Both the position numbers and the translations under genes were made by a program. Positions 8,449-14,509 of a DNA stretch of 15,638 nucleotides are shown piece after piece (position 1 is the stretch's first letter; every line of letters starts with the position of its first letter). Where the stretch lies: NCBI GenBank assembly GCA_965363725.1, contig CBDTUS010000082.1, forward strand, positions 1 through 15,638, read 5' to 3'. The notes below the pieces were generated by a model. The model was given only the letters and a program-made list of their open reading frames with translations. It was not told the origin of the DNA and did not search any database. The stretch is from JAGLCY01 sp965363725 (GTDB taxonomy: Bacteria; Krumholzibacteriota; Krumholzibacteriia; LZORAL124-64-63).

Positions 8449-8485
8449 TCTCATGCCAACCTCTTCGAAAACCCGATATTCTCAT
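8446..8485 (+). repeat. 9-bp direct repeat at the P1 start point
   Basis: TATTCTCAT occurs at 8446-8454 and again at 8477-8485, 31 bp apart start to start, close to three helical turns. The first copy overlaps the -10 and the expected transcription start of P1. It could be a paired regulator site. A chance 9-mer repeat in a gap of this size is uncommon but not negligible. Confidence 0.4.
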
Positions 8486-8488
8486 CCG

Positions 8489-8531
8489 ACCGGCCCGGTC
8501 TTGAACAGGCGTTGGGGTCCGGTTTTTCTTT
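8489..8531 (+). terminator. Intrinsic terminator or attenuator-like hairpin
   Basis: The arm ACCGG-C-CC (8489-8496) pairs with GG-T-CCGGT (8516-8523), with one internal mismatch and a ~19-nt loop, and is followed by TTTTT (8523-8527) and CTTT. This is the only hairpin with a T-tract that I see in the window. It may end transcripts from accA, or attenuate those from P1. The long loop and the mismatch make its strength uncertain. Confidence 0.45.
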
Positions 8532-8541
8532 GCCCCCCAGC
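8511..8541 (+). promoter_or_regulatory. Alternative hairpin competing with the terminator
   Basis: GTTGGGG (8511-8517) can pair with CCCCAGC (8535-8541) over 7 bp, including one G-T wobble, with a loop that holds the T-tract. It uses G8516 and G8517, which the terminator hairpin also needs, so the two folds exclude each other. That is the geometry of an attenuator. Chance pairing between G-runs and C-runs is a real alternative. Confidence 0.3.
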
Positions 8542-8551
8542 GAAGGTGTGT

Positions 8552-8579
8552 TTGCATCCTTTCGGGGACGTACTATGAT
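8552..8579 (+). promoter_or_regulatory. Second promoter candidate (P2) for the Trm112-porU unit
   Basis: TTGCAT (8552-8557) and TATGAT (8574-8579) are spaced by 16 bp just downstream of the terminator-like hairpin. The -10 is good; the -35 matches only in TTG. A start near 8586 would give a leader of about 40 nt and would bypass the hairpin. Confidence 0.35.
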
Positions 8580-8614
8580 GCGCCCGGTAGCTTTGTCAGT
8601 GGGGCAACCCCTTC

Positions 8615-8620
8615 AGGAGG
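8615..8620 (+). promoter_or_regulatory. Strong ribosome binding site of the Trm112-type gene
   Basis: A consensus AGGAGG lies 6 nt before the ATG at 8627. It supports the 62-residue start, which is also where family homology begins. Confidence 0.7.
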
Positions 8621-8626
8621 CGGTCG

Positions 8627-8815
8627 ATGCTAGATCCGAAACTTCTTGAGATCCTGGCCTGTCCGGTCTGCCGTGGGGCAGTGCAACCCGACGAGGACCA
8701 CACCTGGCTCACTTGCGGCACCTGCTCTGTCCGGTATCGGGTCGACGGTGATATCCCCATCATGCTCCCCGACGAGGCGGAAAAGATTCCTGCCGTCGGT
8801 CAGGACAAGGAGTAG
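8627..8815 (+). CDS. Trm112 family zinc-ribbon protein (UPF0434/YcaR type)
   Basis: A 62-residue protein of the Trm112/YcaR family. Eukaryotic and archaeal Trm112 binds and activates several methyltransferases; the role of the bacterial forms is poorly settled. The opening LLEILACPVC is the family signature, and TCGTCSVRYRVDGDIPIML gives the second knuckle and the conserved C-terminal strand. Both CxxC pairs are intact (C12/C15 and C30/C33), so it should bind one zinc; many proteobacterial YcaR proteins have lost some of these cysteines. It is the first gene after the regulatory-looking gap. The ribosome binding site of the next gene overlaps its last codons, and only 6 bp separate its stop from that ATG, so the two are probably translationally coupled. 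No methyltransferase partner is in view. Confidence 0.93.
   Translation: MLDPKLLEILACPVCRGAVQPDEDHTWLTCGTCSVRYRVDGDIPIMLPDEAEKIPAVGQDKE
8807..8812 (+). promoter_or_regulatory. Ribosome binding site of the porU-like gene
   Basis: AAGGAG sits inside the last two codons of the Trm112-type gene and 9 nt before the ATG at 8822. It supports a start that includes the membrane module, rather than a start further inside the reading frame. Confidence 0.6.
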
Positions 8816-8821
8816 GCCACC

Positions 8822-11800
8822 ATGTGCCTGTTCACGCATTTCGCGGCGGGAGCCCTGGCGGGCGGTGCGACGGGCAACGTCTATCTGGGGGCGGTGGCCG
8901 GCTTGGCGTCTCATGCCGTTTTGGATGTCATTCCCCATTACGACCATCCGGACTGGCGGATCGAATTGACCGGGGGAATCTTGAGTCTCCTTCTGCTGCT
9001 GCTGATGCCTTTCGCCAGCTGGCCCGCGGTGGTTGGCGGCCTGTTTGGAATGGTCCCTGATCTGGAGAATCTCTTCCAGAAGCTGGGCCGCATGCGGCGT
9101 GATCAATTCGTGTTCCCCACCCACACCGGCTTGCTACCGCACGGTCGAACCCTGGGACCGAAGACCCTGGCGTGGCAGGTGGCGATTTTCCTGGGTTGTT
9201 TCGCCCTGTTGGGCCTGGTGGCCCCCGACGCTGCCCTGGCCGCGGGTCCGGCCCGGGCCACGGCCGAAATGGGCGCGCCCCAGGTGCGGCTGATTTCCTC
9301 GAGCGCCGACCGTTCCGTGATCCGGATCGATTGCCCGGTCCTGATTCCTCCCGCCGATTGGGCCCTCCTGGCCGACGAGGATATCAAGTGGGCTGTGCCT
9401 CCGTTCGTGGCCGAGGAATTTTCAGACAACCCGCGCCTTCTGGCGCCCCGGTTCGCCCTCAGCCTGGCCGTTCCCACCCGCCAGCCGGTAGCCGCCCTGG
9501 TCACGGCCGTGACGTGGTGGCGGGAACCCACCTCCGAGGTGAGCGATGCGGATCTCGTCCAGGTCGGCACTCCCCGGATCTTCCGTTCGGTTCCCCTTGT
9601 TGGTGCGGAAATTCCGCTGGGTTCCGGAGGAGGGGTCCTGTCCGGCATGACGGTGGAGATTTCCCATCCGGCCCAGGGCGATGAACGGCGCAGGCTTGAA
9701 CTGGCCAACGAATTCAACGCCGGCGGCAGGTCCGACGCCTGGGGGGAAGCCTCCCCGGTCGGTGTGGTGAACAAGGAACTCTTCCAGGCCTTGGCCCGCG
9801 GTGGCCGGCAGGCGGCCCTGGCCCGGAGTGATGCCGGCAAGGCGCTGCCCTACGATCCCTTCGCCCTGACCACCCACTGGGTCAAACTCGAACTGACGCG
9901 CAGCGGCTTGTACCGCCTCTCCGGGCAGGACCTGCTTGTTTTCGGCGTACCGTCCGGCGACGTGGATCCGGACAAGCTGCGTCTATACCGCGGCGGCGGT
10001 CTGGCCCTGGATGCCGATCCCACCGTGGACGATATGGACCAGCTCGACCGCATCACCCTGAACGAAGTGGCCATCGACGTGCTGGACGGCGAGGACGGGG
10101 AGTGGAACCTGGATGACGAGATCCGTTTCTACGGTGTGCCCTCCAGCGTCTGGCGGGATCGCCTGGATTCCGCCGCGCCCCGCGAGGATTTCTATGATCA
10201 TCCCTACGCCGCCAACGCCACCTACTGGTTGACCTGGGAATCGGCGGCCACGCTCACGCCTCTGCCCGGGGCTCCCCAGCGTATTGCTCTGACCGCCGCG
10301 GTTCCCACGGACGGGCAGGCCGTGGATTCCGCCCTGCTGCGCCTGCACATGGAACGGCAGGTCCTGGACGAACCCGGCGTATTCGCCGACAACTGGTCCT
10401 GGGACAACACCGTCTATACGTCCCGCCCGGAAAACTTCCTGATGCGGACGCCCGTGGCCGGTTCTACCGCGCAGTTCGTGATCGATATCAGGGGCATGTA
10501 TCCCCGGATCTCCGTGGGGTATGTGTTTGAAGCCGAAGGCTACCTCAACGACGACCAGGCCAACCTGGGAACCGTGTCCTTTACTCGGGCCGCCCAGCAC
10601 GATTCGCTGAGGCTGCGGGTTTTCGGAGAGTCCCCGGATATCCATGAGGGGATCAACCGGATCACTCTGCGGAATATCAACAACAACTCCGGGCGGGGCG
10701 CCAAACCCCTGGCCCTGGACAGCTTCGACATCTTCTACTGGGCGGGCCTGGACCTGACCGACCGCGCCGGTCAGCTCGAGTTCGCCCACTGGGGGGAACA
10801 GGTGGTCGCCCCTGGGTCGGGCGTCGACCTGAAACTCACTTCCGCGGCGGGTGTCACGCCCCTGATGTGGGACGTGACGGATCCCACCCGAGTGACCGCC
10901 TACTCGGGGACCCCCGAAACGGGCACACCCGGCCTGACAACCTACGGTTTCGTCAGGGATCCGGACAGCGACCGGCATTTCGTGACGACGGTTCCGGCCG
11001 ATCTTCTGCGAGTCGACTCGGGTCGGCGTACCAGCCCCGTGGCCCTGCGAGACCGGCCCACGGACGTGGACTATATCGTCGTGCACCATCCGCTATTCGT
11101 CGGTCCGGCGCAGGACCTGGCCGCCTACCATGACGCCTACCTGCCGGGTGTCGCCAGCCCGCGGGCGATCAGTGTCTCGACCAGCGATATCTACGACAAT
11201 TTCAGCGGGGGGCAGAAGGATGTCCGGGCCATCCGGAACTATCTCAAATACGTTTTCGACCAGGGCGGCAACCGGCTGCGGTTCGCCTGTTTTCTGGGCA
11301 ACGCCAGCAGGGATTTCCGCTATTACAAGAACCCCAATCCCGACTCCGAACTCTACGATTTTTCGCCCACTGAACTGCGCACCTCTTACCCGAGGTTTCC
11401 CGCCGGCTATTCGGACAAATCCTACGCCTCCGACGACGGACTGGTCTCCTTCGACGCGGGCGACTGGGAAAATCTGGATCTTCCGGACGTGGCCTGCGGC
11501 CGCCTGCCGGCCGGCAACCAGGCCGAGGCCGAGGAACTGGTGGACCGGGCCATCCGGTACTCCGACACTCCGGATCCCGGCCTGTGGCGCAACCGCGTCC
11601 TTTTCACTTCCGACGACGGGGTGACCTTCGATTCGTGGCCCTTTCCCATTTCCAGCGAAGACCGTCACACGTTCCAGTCGGAGACCTTGACCGGGAATAT
11701 CCTGCCGCTGTCCCTGGATGTGGTGAAGGTGTACGGGGTGGCCTACGATTTTCCGCCCTCATCGCGCGTGAAACCCTCCATGAGGGTGGACATCAACAGC

Positions 11801-13300
11801 GAACTCAACCGGGGTGCGACCATATTCTACTATGTCGGGCACGGCGCGGAGGACAACCTGGCCGACGAACAGATCTTCCAGTCCCGGGACATTCCCAACC
11901 TGACCAACGATCAGAAGCGACCGATTTTTGTGGCCTTCAGCTGCGACGTGGGGGTCTATGACAGCCCCAGCCACCTGTCCATGGCCGAGCAGTTCACCCT
12001 GGCACCCGGCGGCGGCGGAATCGGGGCGATCTGTGCCAGCCAGGTGAGCTTTTCCACGCCCAACGATCAGCTTTCCAACGCTTTCTTCGGAATCCTGTCC
12101 CCCGGCCGCAAGGTGGTGACCGATGTCACGCCCGCCGAAGCCCTCCTGCTGGGCAAGGCCACCATGAGCTCATGGTACCAGGCCAATTCCCAGAGGTATA
12201 ACTTCTTCGGCGACCCCGGCCTGCGCCTGCCCAATCCACAGGACGATCTGTCCTTCTCAGAGGCCACTCTGGACACCATGAAGGCGGGTTTCCGTCAGTC
12301 GGCGGTCCTGGAAACAGCCGGCAGCAAGTTCATGTTCGGGCCCGGGGACAGCTATGACCTCATGGTGCTCGATTCGAGTTACGATTTCGGCTACGTAAAA
12401 AACTACCGGGACAGCACGGTGGTTCCCGGGGAAACGGTCCGGGTTCCGGTGTGGAATACCTTCGTCGCGATCGGTTCGCCGGTGTTTCTGGGGACGGGGA
12501 TTGCCGGAACGGGGGATCTGCAGGTGGATTTCATGGTCCCGACCAAGATCCGCTACGGAGACCTGGCCCGTCTGCGCATGGTCCTGGATTCCCCCGACGA
12601 CATGCATGCCGCCGTGCGGGAGGTTCCCTCGGTGCGGTCGGCCACCGGCCCGAACAACGACATCGTGGGGCCGGAAATCGGCCTGGCCTTCGAGGACGAC
12701 CGTTTTGCGGTCACTCCCGGCACGATCCTTGCGGCTGACCTGGCCGACACCAGCGGAATCGCCATATTGGGGACAACCCCGGGGAACTCCCTTTTGCTGG
12801 AATTCGACGATTCGGGCTTTATGACTGATGTCACGGGTTCATTTGCGTTCGATCCCAACAGCTACCAGCAGGGGCAGCTCTCGTTTCCGCTGCCCGGGGA
12901 TCTCGAATTGGGGCCCCATCTGGTGGCCGTTCACGCCAGCGACGCCTTGGGCAACGTTGGCAGCGATACCCTCAGTTTCGAGGTGGCCCCGGCGGGCGTG
13001 GCGGGAATCGAGAAGATCACCCTCTTTCCCAATCCAACCAACGGCCCGTGCCGGTTGATATTCGAACTGAGCGAACCGATGGAAGTCCAGTGGGAGATCT
13101 ATTCCCTGGCCGGCAGCAGGATCCGGACCCTGCGCGAAATATTCACCCAGGCGGGGCCGCGGATCCTGAACTGGGACGGGCGGGACCACCGCGGCGATGA
13201 AATCGCCAACGGGACCTATCTGTACGTTTTGAGAGGCCTCGGCAGCGGAGACCGGGGCAGGGACATAACCAGGACGGGGAAGCTCGTCATAATGCGGTAA
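8822..13300 (+). CDS. porU: PorU-like C25 (gingipain-family) peptidase fused to an N-terminal YdjM-like membrane module
   Basis: PorU is the surface sortase of the type IX secretion system: it removes cargo C-terminal signals and attaches cargo to the cell surface. The 1492 residues read as follows. Residues 1-134 resemble a complete small membrane protein of the YdjM-like metal-dependent hydrolase group: H6, SHAVLD (H31, D35), PHYDH, PDLENLF (D80), THTGLLPHG, with four hydrophobic segments (~5-38, 49-64, 67-79, 116-134). APDAALA then gives a signal-peptidase-like site near A140. Residues ~150-290 resemble a C25 propeptide. About 350-375 is a PorU-type segment (ELTRSGLYRLSGQDL). The peptidase domain (~749-1139) has catalytic H1007 in YYVGHG and C1041 in FSCDVG; the 34-residue spacing is close to the 33 known for gingipain R. 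Next come the PorU-type Ig region (NNDIVGPEIGLAF, SGFMTDVTGSF, SDALGN) and a FlgD-like C-terminal domain (~1395-1492; FPNPTNG, WDGRD, GTYLYVL). The fusion is odd. PorU is preferred over a free C25 protease because of the tail domains and the PorV neighbour. Confidence 0.87.
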   Translation: MCLFTHFAAGALAGGATGNVYLGAVAGLASHAVLDVIPHYDHPDWRIELTGGILSLLLLLLMPFASWPAVVGGLFGMVPDLENLFQKLGRMRRDQFVFPTHTGLLPHGRTLGPKTLAWQVAIFLGCFALLGLVAPDAALAAGPARATAEMGAPQVRLISSSADRSVIRIDCPVLIPPADWALLADEDIKWAVPPFVAEEFSDNPRLLAPRFALSLAVPTRQPVAALVTAVTWWREPTSEVSDADLVQVGTPRIFRSVPLVGAEIPLGSGGGVLSGMTVEISHPAQGDERRRLELANEFNAGGRSDAWGEASPVGVVNKELFQALARGGRQAALARSDAGKALPYDPFALTTHWVKLELTRSGLYRLSGQDLLVFGVPSGDVDPDKLRLYRGGGLALDADPTVDDMDQLDRITLNEVAIDVLDGEDGEWNLDDEIRFYGVPSSVWRDRLDSAAPREDFYDHPYAANATYWLTWESAATLTPLPGAPQRIALTAAVPTDGQAVDSALLRLHMERQVLDEPGVFADNWSWDNTVYTSRPENFLMRTPVAGSTAQFVIDIRGMYPRISVGYVFEAEGYLNDDQANLGTVSFTRAAQHDSLRLRVFGESPDIHEGINRITLRNINNNSGRGAKPLALDSFDIFYWAGLDLTDRAGQLEFAHWGEQVVAPGSGVDLKLTSAAGVTPLMWDVTDPTRVTAYSGTPETGTPGLTTYGFVRDPDSDRHFVTTVPADLLRVDSGRRTSPVALRDRPTDVDYIVVHHPLFVGPAQDLAAYHDAYLPGVASPRAISVSTSDIYDNFSGGQKDVRAIRNYLKYVFDQGGNRLRFACFLGNASRDFRYYKNPNPDSELYDFSPTELRTSYPRFPAGYSDKSYASDDGLVSFDAGDWENLDLPDVACGRLPAGNQAEAEELVDRAIRYSDTPDPGLWRNRVLFTSDDGVTFDSWPFPISSEDRHTFQSETLTGNILPLSLDVVKVYGVAYDFPPSSRVKPSMRVDINSELNRGATIFYYVGHGAEDNLADEQIFQSRDIPNLTNDQKRPIFVAFSCDVGVYDSPSHLSMAEQFTLAPGGGGIGAICASQVSFSTPNDQLSNAFFGILSPGRKVVTDVTPAEALLLGKATMSSWYQANSQRYNFFGDPGLRLPNPQDDLSFSEATLDTMKAGFRQSAVLETAGSKFMFGPGDSYDLMVLDSSYDFGYVKNYRDSTVVPGETVRVPVWNTFVAIGSPVFLGTGIAGTGDLQVDFMVPTKIRYGDLARLRMVLDSPDDMHAAVREVPSVRSATGPNNDIVGPEIGLAFEDDRFAVTPGTILAADLADTSGIAILGTTPGNSLLLEFDDSGFMTDVTGSFAFDPNSYQQGQLSFPLPGDLELGPHLVAVHASDALGNVGSDTLSFEVAPAGVAGIEKITLFPNPTNGPCRLIFELSEPMEVQWEIYSLAGSRIRTLREIFTQAGPRILNWDGRDHRGDEIANGTYLYVLRGLGSGDRGRDITRTGKLVIMR

Positions 13301-13303
13301 TTC

Positions 13304-13335
13304 CGCCACCGCGGGCCTCCCTCGGACCCGTGGCG
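13304..13335 (+). other. Hairpin between the porU-like and porV-like genes
   Basis: CGCCAC (13304-13309) and GGG (13313-13315) pair with CCC (13327-13329) and GTGGCG (13330-13335): nine pairs with a 3-nt bulge and an 11-nt loop. No T-run follows, so it is not a standard terminator. It could set differential stability of the porV message within one transcript, which would suit a barrel needed in more copies than the peptidase. Confidence 0.35.
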
Positions 13336-13346
13336 TCAACATAACC

Positions 13347-13352
13347 GGAGGT
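13347..13352 (+). promoter_or_regulatory. Ribosome binding site of the porV-like gene
   Basis: GGAGGT lies 8 nt before the ATG at 13361. A second G-rich motif directly abuts the ATG and is too close to act. Confidence 0.65.
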
Positions 13353-13360
13353 ATCTGGAG

Positions 13361-14395
13361 ATGAAGAGGATCTATCTGTTGGCCGTGCTTGGTGCGGTTC
13401 TCGTCATGGGCTTGGCCAGCGCCGCGTCGGCCGGTTCCGGCGCCGGTGCCATCAACCTGAGCTTCCCCATCGGGGCTCGGTACAACGCCCTGGGGGAAGC
13501 CGGAACGGCCCTGTCGCAGGATGCGACCTCGATGTGGTGGAACCCCGGTGGCCTCGCCTTCCTGCCCCAGCGCCCCAAGAACCACGACATCCACATCATG
13601 CAGTCGAGCCTCGCCGAGGGGCTTGCCGAGGACATCGGCCTGTACTGGGCCGGCTATGCTGCGCCTATGGGCTCCCACGGCGCGTTCGGCGGCTATCTCA
13701 ACTACCTGGACATGGGGGACCAGCAGGCCACCGATGAAAACGGCCAGCCCAGGGGTCAGTTCAGTTCCTACATGTTCGCCTTCGGACTCAACTACGGTGT
13801 CCGGCTCAACAAGAACGTGGGCGTCGGGCTCGGGGTGAAATATTTCCGGGACAAGCTCTCCGACGACGCGGTGATCCAGGATTCCCAGGGCGGCGGCAGC
13901 GGCGACAGCTTCGGCGTCGACCTGGGCGTGCTCTGGAAGATCCCCTCCCTTCGTTCGAATCTCGGTCTGGCGGTGGCCAACCTGGGTCCGGACATCAAGC
14001 ACGTGGACGCGGACCAAAGCGATCCCATGCCCCGCAAGTTGACCCTCGGGCTCGCCTTCAGCCTCTACCACAGCGAATACATGGGGCTGCTGCTCGTCGG
14101 CGACTACCTGGCTCCGCTCTACAAGTGGGACGATACCAAGGACGACTACGGGTTCGGCCTGGACACCGGCCAGGAGGAATTCGGGTTCGGCGTCGAGTGG
14201 AACTACCTGCGTGCTCTTTATGTGCGGTTCGGTTACAAGAGCGCCGACTACGGCGATATCCGCGACACGACCTTCGGTTTCGGCGTGGACCTCAACCGCT
14301 GGACTGGACAGGCCATCACCTTCGATTTCGCCCAGGTGCCCCAGGCCGAAGGACTGCCCAAGGTCAGCCGGCTGTCTCTCGGTTACCGTTTCTAG
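13361..14395 (+). CDS. porV: PorV/PorQ family outer-membrane beta-barrel protein
   Basis: A 344-residue outer-membrane barrel of the FadL-like PorV/PorQ group. In Porphyromonas, PorV carries T9SS cargo from the translocon to the sortase PorU. A clear signal peptide (MKRIYLL, hydrophobic core, SAASA then GSG) is predicted to be cut after A24. The mature start has the family pattern: ARYNALGEAGTALSQDATSMWWNPGGLA, here with a typical NPGG turn. Alternating amphipathic strands follow (for example GVRLNKNVGVGLGVKYF and EFGFGVEWNYLRALYVRFGY). The chain ends in LSLGYRF, whose terminal phenylalanine is the usual barrel-insertion signal. It starts 60 bp after the porU-like gene, the same order as porU-porV in Porphyromonas. 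PorQ or a general UPF0164 barrel is the alternative; the neighbour favours PorV. Confidence 0.88.
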   Translation: MKRIYLLAVLGAVLVMGLASAASAGSGAGAINLSFPIGARYNALGEAGTALSQDATSMWWNPGGLAFLPQRPKNHDIHIMQSSLAEGLAEDIGLYWAGYAAPMGSHGAFGGYLNYLDMGDQQATDENGQPRGQFSSYMFAFGLNYGVRLNKNVGVGLGVKYFRDKLSDDAVIQDSQGGGSGDSFGVDLGVLWKIPSLRSNLGLAVANLGPDIKHVDADQSDPMPRKLTLGLAFSLYHSEYMGLLLVGDYLAPLYKWDDTKDDYGFGLDTGQEEFGFGVEWNYLRALYVRFGYKSADYGDIRDTTFGFGVDLNRWTGQAITFDFAQVPQAEGLPKVSRLSLGYRF

Positions 14396-14427
14396 CAGGC
14401 TGCCCGAATACCGTGGAAGAGCCGGAG

Positions 14428-14463
14428 CCGGCCGTGGGGGGACCCGCCAACTGGCGGTGCCGG
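14428..14463 (+). other. Nested hairpin between the porV-like and M6 genes
   Basis: CCGCC (14444-14448), loop AACT and GGCGG (14453-14457) form a tight stem inside a wider pairing of CCGGC (14428-14432) with GCCGG (14459-14463). No T-tract follows, so it is more likely an mRNA-end or spacing structure than an intrinsic terminator. Confidence 0.3.
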
Positions 14464-14495
14464 ATCTTCCAGGGTCGGTTCAACTATCCCTGATT

Positions 14496-14501
14496 GAGGA
14501 G
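14496..14501 (+). promoter_or_regulatory. Ribosome binding site that selects a TTG start
   Basis: GAGGAG ends 8 nt before the TTG at 14510. The nearby ATG at 14502 directly abuts the motif and opens only ATG-TGG-CTT-TGA, whose stop overlaps the TTG. Spacing and reading frame therefore favour TTG as the start of the M6 protease. Confidence 0.55.
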
Positions 14502-14509
14502 ATGTGGCT

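Noticed and set aside
8385..8626. tRNA or known riboswitch in the gap after accA
   Set aside because: No cloverleaf, anticodon arm or known aptamer core could be drawn; only the competing hairpins are supported.
9179..13300. Separate porU gene starting at GTG 9179, splitting the fusion
   Set aside because: No ribosome binding site is well placed before it, and the membrane module is in the same open frame with a good one at 8807-8812. Kept as the main alternative in the fusion finding.
12839..14071. Antisense open frame of 410 codons across the porU-porV junction
   Set aside because: It spans two well-supported genes and their gap, and its composition is that of a GC-rich shadow.
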